A stretch of DNA of 64,000 nucleotides from Paracoccaceae bacterium (GTDB lineage: Bacteria; Pseudomonadota; Alphaproteobacteria; Rhodobacterales; Rhodobacteraceae): NCBI GenBank assembly GCA_007692585.1, contig REBU01000064.1:1-64000 (forward strand), read 5' to 3'. Shown in pieces: positions 1 to 8,748 of this stretch. The position numbers and the translations under genes are program-made. Numbering within the stretch: the stretch's first letter is position 1; each line of letters opens with the position of its first letter. The notes beneath the pieces are model-generated. The model was not told the origin of the DNA, searched no databases, and saw only the letters and a program-made list of their open reading frames with translations.

Positions 1-87
1 TGGTGCGGTCGAGAAGACTCGAACTTCCACGGGAGTTACCCCACAGCGACCTCAACGCTGCGCGTCTACCAATTCCGCCACGACCGC
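1..87 (-). tRNA. tRNA-Leu (anticodon GAG)
   Basis: Reverse complement GCGGTCGTGGCGGAATTGGTAGACGCGCAGCGTTGAGGTCGCTG...GGTTCGAGTC-like T arm...CGACCGCACCA; acceptor stem GCGGTCG/CGACCGC, anticodon loop TTGAGGT, encoded CCA. Confidence 0.93.
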
Positions 88-108
88 ACGTGCCAGATGA
101 GCGTGCTT

Positions 109-651
109 CTAACGAAGTGATCCGCGCTTGAAAAGGGGAAAATTGCGCCCTGTCGCCCCATCCGCGCGCGGCAGCAAACGTGGCTGGGCGCTCCACAGGA
201 TTGCCGCGCCAAGCGCGAAAACCAGTGCCGCTGCGGTGAAGCCCGCCCAGCCTGTCTCCGCCAGCACAACCTGCGACATCCGGCGTCCCGGCAGCAAGGT
301 GAACAGCCCGGCGACGCCCATCGTCCAGATATGCAGCTGCACCATGCGCCGCCCATGCGCCACGACCCGGCCTGCGCGAATGTCGCGCAACCCGAGCCAG
401 AGCATGACGGCGACCAATCCGCTCAGCCCGTGGATCGGCGACAAGGGACCGATCACGCGCAGCTCGAAAATGCCAAGTGCCGTGAGCGCGGTGAGCGCCA
501 TCGCCACGACCCAGCCATAGCCTGCCAGCCGGTGGATCCGGTCCCGACTGCGGCGCAACATGGCGATGGGGCCAAGCACGAAGGCGACACATGCCGCCAG
601 AGTGTGCGCCTGAATGATCGGGGTCGACATGAGGATGGGATCGAGCGTCAT
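109..651 (-). CDS. DUF2306-like multi-pass membrane protein
   Basis: ORF trimmed to internal MTLDPILMSTPIIQAHTL start; several hydrophobic helices and HRLAGY..H..S pattern typical of DUF2306. Confidence 0.65.
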   Translation of the reverse strand: MTLDPILMSTPIIQAHTLAACVAFVLGPIAMLRRSRDRIHRLAGYGWVVAMALTALTALGIFELRVIGPLSPIHGLSGLVAVMLWLGLRDIRAGRVVAHGRRMVQLHIWTMGVAGLFTLLPGRRMSQVVLAETGWAGFTAAALVFALGAAILWSAQPRLLPRADGATGRNFPLFKRGSLR

Positions 652-790
652 TTCTTTTGTCCTGTCATTTGGTCTGCGCCCGGTGCCGCCGCTTTGCGCT
701 GCGCATGGCCCTGTGCTAAATCGCGTCAGAGCCCTGCCCATCCCTGTGGCCGGACACAAGTCAGGATACGCGAGTGACAGGAGAACCGTC

Positions 791-1564
791 GTGATCAGCA
801 GGCCCTCGTCATTGGCGATGCGCGAGTTACGGGCGCATCTGAGTGCGCGCATCGTCCTCGCGACGCAGGCAGGGATCGCTGTGATTCTGGGGATTTCGGG
901 GCCATTCGGCACGTTCGAGACGTTGGCCCTCGCCTCGCGCCTGCTCTACTGGGCTGGCGTGGTCTTCGGCACCTATGGGCTGGGCAGCGCGCTGTGCCTT
1001 CTCGCGCTTGACCGCTGGCCCGCGCAGCAGGGCGCGGTGTTGCGCCTCCTGCGCGACGCCAGTGCGCTTGGGCTCATGGTGGTGCTGTTCCTCTGGATCT
1101 GGAACCTGCCGTTTTTCGGTGGGGAAGGCATCATGGAACATCTCAGCGCCTACAGCCTGCTCGGGGCCTTTCTTGTGTCGGGTGTCATCGTGGTGCTGCG
1201 CGACATGCGGCCCAAAGCTGGCACTGCGTCGCAAACCCCGCCCTTGCTGGATCGCCTGCCGCTGGAAAAGCGCGGGGCGCTGGTCGCGCTCTCGGCGACG
1301 GATCATTATGTCGAGGTCATCACGCGCGCAGGACGTGAGTTGGTTCTCATGCGTCTGGCCGACGCGATCCGCGAGACGCAGCCCATAGACGGGCTGCAGG
1401 TGCATCGCTCGCATTGGGTCGCCTGCGCAGAGGTTCAGAGCGTGACCCGGCGCGGGGACGGGGCGATGCTCGATATGGGTGCAGGCGTGACAATCCCTGT
1501 CAGTCGACGCTATATGCACGACATCCGCACGGCTGGCTTGCTGGCCCGAAAAGAAGGCACGTGA
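791..1564 (+). CDS. Membrane-anchored LytTR-family DNA-binding regulator
   Basis: N-terminal hydrophobic helices followed by LytTR motif 'LSATDHYVEVITRAGRELVLMRLADAI...VHRSHWV'; GTG start inferred. Confidence 0.75.
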   Translation: MISRPSSLAMRELRAHLSARIVLATQAGIAVILGISGPFGTFETLALASRLLYWAGVVFGTYGLGSALCLLALDRWPAQQGAVLRLLRDASALGLMVVLFLWIWNLPFFGGEGIMEHLSAYSLLGAFLVSGVIVVLRDMRPKAGTASQTPPLLDRLPLEKRGALVALSATDHYVEVITRAGRELVLMRLADAIRETQPIDGLQVHRSHWVACAEVQSVTRRGDGAMLDMGAGVTIPVSRRYMHDIRTAGLLARKEGT

Positions 1565-1567
1565 CCG

Positions 1568-2254
1568 ATGACTGCACCCCATGCCCTTGCGCGTGATACG
1601 CCCGAATGGCGCATCCTTCCGGGCCTGTCGGATTACATGGCAACGCTGGACGCAATGGAAGCGCGTGTGGCAGACATCGCGGCGGGCACGGCCCCTGAAA
1701 CCGTCTGGTTGCTGGAGCATCCGCCGCTCTATACGGCCGGTACCAGTGCCAATCCCGCCGATCTGACAGCGCCGGACCGCTTTCCTGTGCATGTCGCCGG
1801 GCGCGGTGGGCAATACACCTATCACGGCCCCGGCCAGCGGGTGGTCTATGCGATGTTGGACCTCAACAAGCGCGGGCGCGATGTGCGCTGTTTCGTGCAT
1901 CAGATGGAAGCCTGGGTGATCGCGACGCTGGGCGAATTCGGCGTCACGGGCGCGCGGCGGTCTGGCCGCGTGGGGGTCTGGGTGACACGCCCGGACAAGC
2001 CCGCACAGCCCGACGGCACCGCCTGCGAGGAAAAGATCGCGGCCATCGGCATCAAATTGCGCCGCTGGATCAGTTTTCACGGCCTGTCGATCAATGTGGA
2101 GCCTGACCTGAGCCATTTTGATGGAATCATCCCCTGCGGCTTGCGCGATTATGGCGTGACATCGCTGGTTGATCTGGGGCTGCCGGTGACCATGGAAGAT
2201 GTGGACCTCGCGCTTCAGCGCCAGTTTGCGCAGGTTTTCGACCGGCGGCTGTGA
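1568..2254 (+). CDS. lipB: Octanoyltransferase (lipoate biosynthesis)
   Basis: LipB signatures '[15 protein letters not shown]', '[13 protein letters not shown]', '[24 protein letters not shown]'. Confidence 0.95.
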   Translation: MTAPHALARDTPEWRILPGLSDYMATLDAMEARVADIAAGTAPETVWLLEHPPLYTAGTSANPADLTAPDRFPVHVAGRGGQYTYHGPGQRVVYAMLDLNKRGRDVRCFVHQMEAWVIATLGEFGVTGARRSGRVGVWVTRPDKPAQPDGTACEEKIAAIGIKLRRWISFHGLSINVEPDLSHFDGIIPCGLRDYGVTSLVDLGLPVTMEDVDLALQRQFAQVFDRRL

Positions 2255-2558
2255 CACAGTGCCTGAAAAAGCGCCCGACAAAGCCCCTGACCGCCGCTTT
2301 GACTGCGCGCAAATGCACCGTGTCGGACCGGGCCTGAAGTTTGGAAAATCCATTGGGTTGCGTGAAAAAAACCGGGCGTGACGCGACTCAAGGATTGCCC
2401 TGTTAAAAGACACATTCTAAAAGCGTAGTATGCCGTTGGACACTATCGCGCGATCACATCGCGGTGTCTGCGGGAAACCACGTCTTCGGCGCGCCATGCG
2501 CGGGACGCCAAAATGAAGTTGCGCCAAGCGCAACGGGAACCGGGAACTGGAGTAGCCA

Positions 2559-4226
2559 ATGGCAGACGCAGCCACCCATGATCACGGGCATGAGGACACG
2601 CGGTCCTTCTTCACCCGCTGGTTCATGTCCACGAACCACAAGGATATCGGGATCCTTTATCTTTTCACGGCTGGCATCGTCGGCTTCATCGCAGTGGCCT
2701 TCTCGGTCTATATGCGACTGGAACTGATGGAGCCGGGCGTCCAGTATATGTGCATGGAAGGCGCAAGCTTTACCGCGCAGGACGATTGCACCCCTAACGG
2801 GCATATCTGGAACGTGCTGGTCACGGCACATGGCATCCTGATGATGTTCTTCGTGCTGATCCCGGCACTGTTCGGCGGATTTGGCAATTACTTCATGCCG
2901 TTGCATATCGGCGCACCGGACATGGCCTTCCCACGTCTCAACAACCTCAGCTACTGGCTGTTTGTCGCCGGTTCGGCGCTGGCTGTGGCGTCGGTGCTGG
3001 CACCAGGGGGCAATGGCCAGCTGGGTTCGGGCGTGGGCTGGGTGCTCTACCCGCCGCTTTCGACACGCGAGGCGGGCTTCTCCCTCGATCTGGCGATCTT
3101 CGCCGTGCATGTGTCGGGCGCGTCTTCCATTCTTGGCGCGATCAACATCATCACCACCTTCCTGAACATGCGCGCCCCCGGCATGACCCTGTTCAAGGTG
3201 CCGCTCTTTGCGTGGTCGGTCTTCATCACGGCGTGGATGATCCTTCTGGCGCTGCCGGTTCTTGCAGGCGCGATCACCATGCTGCTGACGGATCGCAATT
3301 TCGGGACCAGCTTCTTTGATCCTGCGGGCGGCGGTGACCCGGTACTCTATCAGCACATCCTGTGGTTCTTCGGCCACCCGGAAGTGTATATCATCATCCT
3401 GCCCGGCTTCGGCATCATCAGCCACATCATCGCGACTTTCTCGCGCAAGCCGGTCTTTGGCTATCTGCCGATGGTCTGGGCGATGATCGCCATTGCGGCA
3501 CTGGGCTTCATCGTCTGGGCGCATCACATGTACACTGTCGGCATGTCGCTGACCCAGCAGACCTATTTCATGCTCGCCACCATGACGATCGCAGTGCCGA
3601 CCGGCATCAAGATCTTCAGCTGGATCGCGACGATGTGGAAAGGCTCGGTCAGTTTCGAGACCCCGATGCTCTGGGCTTTCGGCTTCCTGTTCCTGTTCAC
3701 CGTGGGCGGCGTGACCGGCATCGTGCTGAGCCAGGCACCGATCGACCGGGTCTATCACGACACCTACTATGTCGTGGCGCATTTCCACTATGTGATGTCG
3801 CTGGGTGCAGTCTTCGCACTCTTTGCCGGCATCTATTACTGGATGGGCAAGATGTCTGGCCGCCAGTACCCGGAATGGGCCGGCAAGCTGCATTTCTGGA
3901 TGATGTTCATCGGTGCGAATATCACCTTCTTCCCGCAGCATTTCCTTGGCCGTCAGGGCATGCCGCGTCGCTATATCGACTACCCGGAAGCCTATGCGCT
4001 CTGGAACTATATCAGCTCGATCGGCGCGTTTATCAGCTTTGCGTCCTTCCTGTTCTTCATCGGGATCGTGTTCTACACGCTGCGCTATGGCGCGCGCGTC
4101 ACCGAGAAGAACTACTGGAACGAGCATGCCGATACGCTGGAATGGACCCTGCCCTCGCCGCCGCCCGAGCATACGTTCGAGCAGCTTCCCAAGCGCGAGG
4201 ACTGGGACAAGCAGCCCGCACATTAA
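2559..4226 (+). CDS. ctaD: Cytochrome c oxidase subunit I (aa3 type)
   Basis: '[12 protein letters not shown]', '[22 protein letters not shown]', '[10 protein letters not shown]', '[18 protein letters not shown]'. Confidence 0.97.
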   Translation: MADAATHDHGHEDTRSFFTRWFMSTNHKDIGILYLFTAGIVGFIAVAFSVYMRLELMEPGVQYMCMEGASFTAQDDCTPNGHIWNVLVTAHGILMMFFVLIPALFGGFGNYFMPLHIGAPDMAFPRLNNLSYWLFVAGSALAVASVLAPGGNGQLGSGVGWVLYPPLSTREAGFSLDLAIFAVHVSGASSILGAINIITTFLNMRAPGMTLFKVPLFAWSVFITAWMILLALPVLAGAITMLLTDRNFGTSFFDPAGGGDPVLYQHILWFFGHPEVYIIILPGFGIISHIIATFSRKPVFGYLPMVWAMIAIAALGFIVWAHHMYTVGMSLTQQTYFMLATMTIAVPTGIKIFSWIATMWKGSVSFETPMLWAFGFLFLFTVGGVTGIVLSQAPIDRVYHDTYYVVAHFHYVMSLGAVFALFAGIYYWMGKMSGRQYPEWAGKLHFWMMFIGANITFFPQHFLGRQGMPRRYIDYPEAYALWNYISSIGAFISFASFLFFIGIVFYTLRYGARVTEKNYWNEHADTLEWTLPSPPPEHTFEQLPKREDWDKQPAH

Positions 4227-4244
4227 GACAGGAACGGCACCAAA

Positions 4245-4781
4245 ATGCCTGTTTACTGGAACGTGATACCTCAGGCCTCGGACGATTCGTCCGGGGCCTT
4301 TGTTCTGGCGCGGAAGGATGGGGCCGAATATCGCCTGTCGCTCACCCCAAACCTGTCGATGGGGCCGGTCGGATTCGCGCGCGTGATCCTGATCAGCGCA
4401 GGCTTTCTTGCGCTGCCGTTGATCGGGGTTCTGGGCACACCTGTCCTGTGGGGCCTGTTGCCCTTCGCGGGGCTGGCGCTCTGGGCGCTGTGGTATGCGC
4501 TGATGCGCAACAGCCGCGAACGGATGGCCCTGCGCGAAGATCTGCGACTGACCCGCGAGCGGATCGAAATCACCCGCACCAACCCGCGCGCGCCGACGCA
4601 GCAATGGGACGCCAACCCCTATTGGGTGCGGCTCTGCCTGACGGAAAAAGGCGCACTGGTCGAAAATTATCTGACCCTTGAAGGCAGTGGCCGCACGGTC
4701 GAGTTGGGCAGTTTCCTCAGCCCCGAGGAGCGCGCGACACTTTATGACGACCTGTCACGCGCCTTGCGTCACCTGCGCTGA
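4245..4781 (+). CDS. DUF2244 domain membrane protein
   Basis: Two hydrophobic segments and C-terminal 'NPYWVRLCLTEKG...VELGSFLSPEER' typical of DUF2244; downstream of ctaD. Confidence 0.75.
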   Translation: MPVYWNVIPQASDDSSGAFVLARKDGAEYRLSLTPNLSMGPVGFARVILISAGFLALPLIGVLGTPVLWGLLPFAGLALWALWYALMRNSRERMALREDLRLTRERIEITRTNPRAPTQQWDANPYWVRLCLTEKGALVENYLTLEGSGRTVELGSFLSPEERATLYDDLSRALRHLR

Positions 4782-5434
4782 GAGGCGCGGGAGCCTGCCG
4801 CCACCGCCGCCGCGCGGCGGCGGTCCTGCGCTGTCTCCGGCCCCTGCCCTGTCGGGTGGAAGCGAAAGCGGAACGCCTGCAGCAGCTTGTCGGGCGAGGC
4901 CTGCGGAAAACCGATTTCGGCGCAGCTCTGCGCCAATGGGCGCTCATCTGCCAGCCCGTCAGGCCAAAGCGCCAGCCCCTGCCGCGCCAGACGTTGCCAA
5001 TCGAAACGCGGGCCGGGATCTTCCTTGCGCTCGGGGGCCATGTCGGAATGGCCGATCACCTGCGACGCCGGAATCGCATAGCGCGCCATCACTGCATGCA
5101 GCAACGTCTCAAGCCTCTGCATCTGCGGCTCGGGAAAAGGCTGCGCGCCGGAATTAACCAGCTCGATGCCGATAGAGCGCGAATTGATATCCTCCATCCT
5201 GCACCAGGCACCTGCCCCGGCATGCCAGGCGCGCATCTCTTCCGCGACGAGCTGCCAGAGCGGGCCGTCCGTCCCGATGACATAATGCGCCGAGACTTCG
5301 GACGCCGGGTCGCACAAGCGTGCCAAGGCATCGGGCGCGCCCCGCATGCCAGTGTAATGAATCACGATCAGCGAAGGCGTCAGCCCGTCACGACGCGGGC
5401 CGAAATTCGGGCTGGGATGCCAGATCGGCTGCAA
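4769..5434 (-). CDS. ampD: N-acetylmuramoyl-L-alanine amidase (AmpD-like)
   Basis: 'LIVIHYTGM', 'SAHYVIGTDG', 'AWHAG', 'SIGIELVN', 'IGHSDMAPERKEDPGPRFDW'. Confidence 0.85.
   Translation of the reverse strand: MQPIWHPSPNFGPRRDGLTPSLIVIHYTGMRGAPDALARLCDPASEVSAHYVIGTDGPLWQLVAEEMRAWHAGAGAWCRMEDINSRSIGIELVNSGAQPFPEPQMQRLETLLHAVMARYAIPASQVIGHSDMAPERKEDPGPRFDWQRLARQGLALWPDGLADERPLAQSCAEIGFPQASPDKLLQAFRFRFHPTGQGPETAQDRRRAAAVAAGSRASQRR
4803..4824. repeat. Perfect 22-bp palindrome ACCGCCGCCGCGCGGCGGCGGT
   Basis: Direct reading; lies in the 3' coding end of ampD just past the end of the convergent DUF2244 gene. Confidence 0.8.
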
Positions 5435-5443
5435 GACGGGGTT

Positions 5444-6226
5444 TTACTCGCGCGCGCGCGCAGTCCGCGCCGCCTGACGGAAGGGGGACGGATCCCACCA
5501 GCAGGCAAAGCCGTCGCCATCGGGGTCCATGTGGTTGGGATCACGCTCCGGCCCGCCTGCTGTCAGAAACGCCTCCTGCGCCAGATCCTGACTTGGGAAT
5601 TGCGCACAAGCTGCTTCCCAGCGCCGCCAGCGCAGCGGATGGGACCGATCGTAGCGTGCCTGTCCGACATTGTGCTGGGTGGACAGGGCATAAACGAACA
5701 GATTGGGGACATTGCCGCCTTGCGTCAGTTCCGCCTGCGAGACGCGCACTTGCGGGACGACATCGCGCTGGACAAGCTGATTTTGCTGCTGCGTGCCGAA
5801 GGGCTGCGGCGTGAATTGCTGCTCGCTGACCCCGGCAGCCCCTGGCGCTGGGGCTGCGGCCTGAGGCTGTGCCTGCGCGATTTGCGCGGTTTGCATGGGC
5901 GCGGGGGTCACCGGCTGAGCGGGGCCGGTGCTCTGCGTCCGGGCGCGCACAGCGGCGACCGCTTCCTGCCCAATGCTGGCGGGCGGGGTCGCAGCACCGC
6001 CATATTGCGGGGCGCCGGGCGGGGTCGGCACACGGGCGGCCTGCGCCGCTTCCGCCCGCCGGATTCGCGCAAGTTCTTCCTGCGCCCGCAAATATTGCGA
6101 ATAATCGCTGAACCCCACACCCCGCATCTGGGTGTCGATGGCATTCGAGTAGGGGGCAGAACTGTCGCAGGCCACGAGCGCCGCACAGGCTGCTCCCGCC
6201 ACGGTCAGGGCATAGAAAAAGCGCAT
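5444..6226 (-). CDS. Putative lipoprotein with C-terminal excalibur-like motif
   Basis: Lipobox-like 'CAALVAC', Ala/Pro/Gln-rich linker, C-terminal 'DPNHMDPDGDGFACWWDPSPFR'. Confidence 0.65.
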   Translation of the reverse strand: MRFFYALTVAGAACAALVACDSSAPYSNAIDTQMRGVGFSDYSQYLRAQEELARIRRAEAAQAARVPTPPGAPQYGGAATPPASIGQEAVAAVRARTQSTGPAQPVTPAPMQTAQIAQAQPQAAAPAPGAAGVSEQQFTPQPFGTQQQNQLVQRDVVPQVRVSQAELTQGGNVPNLFVYALSTQHNVGQARYDRSHPLRWRRWEAACAQFPSQDLAQEAFLTAGGPERDPNHMDPDGDGFACWWDPSPFRQAARTARARE

Positions 6227-6260
6227 GGTTACTCTCGGCCTCAGGATGTTTTTTATGACC

Positions 6261-7742
6261 CTACCACCATTTTTCAGGTTTGGAAACAAAGCCCGCTGCG
6301 GTTTCAAGAACCTGTGCTGTATTAAGCAACGCGCCTTCTTCCCAGGGCCGCCCGATCAGTTGCAGCCCCAGCGGCAGTCCCTTGGCATCCAGCCCTGCAG
6401 GCACGGCAACCCCAGGCAGCCCGGCCAGATTCACAGTCACCGTGAACACGTCATTGAGATACATCTGCACCGGGTCCGCATCCACCATTTCGCCCAGAGC
6501 GAAGGCGCTCGATGGGGTGGCGGGCGTCAGGATCGCATCGATCCCGGCGGCGAAAGCCTCGTCGAAATCGCGCTTGATCAGTGAGCGGACCTTGCGCGCG
6601 CGGTTGTAATACGCGTCGTAAAACCCGGCCGAGAGCACATAGGTGCCGACCATCACCCGGCGCTGCACTTCCGGCCCGAAGCCTTCGGCGCGGGTCTTTT
6701 CATACATCTGCGTGATGCCATCGCCGGGCGCGAGCTTGGCGCGGTGGCCAAACCGCACCCCGTCGTAGCGCGCGAGGTTCGAGGACGCTTCTGCAGGTGC
6801 GATCACATAATAGGCCGGCAGCGCATATTTCGTGTGCGGCAGCGAGATGTCGACGATTTCCGCGCCTGCGTCGCGCAGCATTTCGGCCCCGCGCGCCCAG
6901 AGCGCCTCGATCTCGGCGGGCATGCCGTCCATGCGATATTCGCGTGGGATGCCGATCTTGGTGCCGCGAATGTCACCCGTCAGCATCGCCTCGAAATCGG
7001 GCACGGGCAGATCGGCACTGGTCGAATCCTTGGGGTCATGGCCGCACATGGCTTCCAGCATGATCGCCGCATCGCGCACGGTCTTGGTCATCGGCCCGGC
7101 CTGATCGAGGCTTGAGGCGAAGGCCACAATCCCCCAACGCGAGCAGCGCCCATAGGTAGGTTTGATCCCGACCGTGCCGGTAAACGCGGCGGGCTGGCGA
7201 ATTGACCCGCCTGTGTCGGTGCCGGTCGCGGCCAAGCACAGATCCGCCGCAATCGCTGCGGCTGACCCGCCCGAAGAGCCCCCCGGCGTCAGGTCGCGCC
7301 CGTCCAGTTTCCACGGATTGACCGCAGGCCCGTAGGCAGAGGTTTCATTGGACGAGCCCATGGCGAATTCGTCCATGTTCAGCTTGCCCAGCATTACCGC
7401 ACCCGCGTCGCGCAACTGCGCGCTGACGGTCGATTCGTATTCGGGCCGGAACCCGTCGAGGATGCGCGAGGCGGCTTGCGACGCGACACCTTCGGTGCAG
7501 AACAGATCCTTGATCCCCACGGGAATCCCGCACATCGCAGGCGCGTCACCGGCCTTGATCCGCGCATCAGCCGCGCGCGCGCGCTGCAGTGCCAGATCCG
7601 GCGTGTGATGCACGAAGGCGTTCAGCGCGCCTGCGCCGTCAATCGCGCTCAGGCAGGCTTCGGTCAGCGCAACAGAGGTCACATCGCCCTTGCGCAGCAT
7701 ATCGCGCGCATCGGCGACGGTCAGTTTGTTCAGATCGCTCAT
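6261..7742 (-). CDS. gatA: Glu/Asp-tRNA(Gln/Asn) amidotransferase subunit A
   Basis: Amidase signature '[45 protein letters not shown]'; overlaps gatC by 4 bp. Confidence 0.95.
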   Translation of the reverse strand: MSDLNKLTVADARDMLRKGDVTSVALTEACLSAIDGAGALNAFVHHTPDLALQRARAADARIKAGDAPAMCGIPVGIKDLFCTEGVASQAASRILDGFRPEYESTVSAQLRDAGAVMLGKLNMDEFAMGSSNETSAYGPAVNPWKLDGRDLTPGGSSGGSAAAIAADLCLAATGTDTGGSIRQPAAFTGTVGIKPTYGRCSRWGIVAFASSLDQAGPMTKTVRDAAIMLEAMCGHDPKDSTSADLPVPDFEAMLTGDIRGTKIGIPREYRMDGMPAEIEALWARGAEMLRDAGAEIVDISLPHTKYALPAYYVIAPAEASSNLARYDGVRFGHRAKLAPGDGITQMYEKTRAEGFGPEVQRRVMVGTYVLSAGFYDAYYNRARKVRSLIKRDFDEAFAAGIDAILTPATPSSAFALGEMVDADPVQMYLNDVFTVTVNLAGLPGVAVPAGLDAKGLPLGLQLIGRPWEEGALLNTAQVLETAAGFVSKPEKWW

Positions 7743-8029
7743 TCCACCACCTTCGGCACGGCAAAGAAGCCTTCGCGCGCATCGGGCGCATTGGACAGGA
7801 TCTTCGCCTGCATATCGCCATCCGTCACCGCATCCTTGCGCCGCTTCAGCCGCATCGGGGTGACCGAGGTCATTGGCTCGACGCCGTCGACATCGACTTC
7901 GTTCAGCGCTTCCATGAAGGTCAGCATCTGGCTGAGCTCCTGCGCGAGCGCGGGCAGGTGGTCGTCAGGCACCGCGATGCGGGCCAGATGGGCCACTTTG
8001 CGGGCAGTGTCTAGGTCGATCTCGGACAT
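7739..8029 (-). CDS. gatC: Glu/Asp-tRNA(Gln/Asn) amidotransferase subunit C
   Basis: '[12 protein letters not shown]...[21 protein letters not shown]' typical GatC, upstream of gatA. Confidence 0.93.
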   Translation of the reverse strand: MSEIDLDTARKVAHLARIAVPDDHLPALAQELSQMLTFMEALNEVDVDGVEPMTSVTPMRLKRRKDAVTDGDMQAKILSNAPDAREGFFAVPKVVE

Positions 8030-8194
8030 GGGGGCTCCGGTCTGACAAGGGTTTGATGCGCGTTTAGCGGGATGACCGGCAAGGTGCAAGCATGGCGGTA
8101 TGGCGCAACTGTGAGTGCAGGCGCGGCGCGCGGCCATGGACAAGCGCCACTGCGTCGGGGCAAAGTCGCTGGGGCGCGACGGAGGGCAGACAGT

Positions 8195-8644
8195 ATGCGG
8201 TGGGCGATCCTGGCGATTTTTATGACGCTCGGTGCGGCGGCGAGCCATGCCTGCCCTGCCCCGCCACAGATCGAGCTGGAAATCCATCTCGCCGCCGTGA
8301 ATGCCGAGCGCCGCAAGGCCGGACGCCGCGCGCTGACCTTGGCGCCCGAACTGAGTGCGGTCGCGCAAGCCCATGCCTGCGACATGGCGCGGCGGGGCTA
8401 TTTCAGCCATACGAGCCCTGACGGGCGCGGCATGATGGACCGGGCCCGGCGCGCCGGGATCACCGGCTATTGTGCGATGGGCGAGAATATCGCGAAGGGC
8501 CAGGCGGATATTCCCAGCGTCATGGGCAGCTGGATGCGCTCGCCGGGGCATCGGCGCAACATCCTGGATGGGGATTACACGGCTGCAGGCTTCGGGCGCG
8601 GTCCCGGCGCGCATTGGGTGCAGGTTTTTGCGGCAGGTTGCTGA
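8195..8644 (+). CDS. CAP/SCP-like secreted domain protein
   Basis: Signal peptide and 'LAAVNAERRKAGRRALTLAPELSAVAQAHACDMARRGYFSHTSPDG...GENIAKG...SPGHRRNIL'. Confidence 0.85.
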   Translation: MRWAILAIFMTLGAAASHACPAPPQIELEIHLAAVNAERRKAGRRALTLAPELSAVAQAHACDMARRGYFSHTSPDGRGMMDRARRAGITGYCAMGENIAKGQADIPSVMGSWMRSPGHRRNILDGDYTAAGFGRGPGAHWVQVFAAGC

Positions 8645-8748
8645 TTGCGCACCGGATCGGGAAGGCTGGCGCGGGTGGGACGGTTGTCGCGCGCCGCGCT
8701 CTGGTCTACATCACATCCCGTAGCCCCGTCAGCACGCAGGAGTGAGAC

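Noticed and set aside
827-2413. 528-aa minus-strand ORF spanning LytTR and lipB
   Set aside because: Antisense of two convincing genes; compositional artefact.
2454-4604. 716-aa minus-strand ORF antisense to ctaD
   Set aside because: Arg/His/Asp-rich composition typical of a GC-rich antisense frame; the + strand is unmistakable ctaD.
3362-4681. 439-aa alternate-frame ORF overlapping ctaD and DUF2244
   Set aside because: Out-of-frame reading of ctaD; Arg/His-rich.
5450-5465. CG dinucleotide run at the lipoprotein 3' end
   Set aside because: Short and explained by Arg/Ala codons in a GC-rich genome.
4856-6325. 489-aa plus-strand ORF over ampD and lipoprotein genes
   Set aside because: Antisense of clear minus-strand genes; no domain signature.
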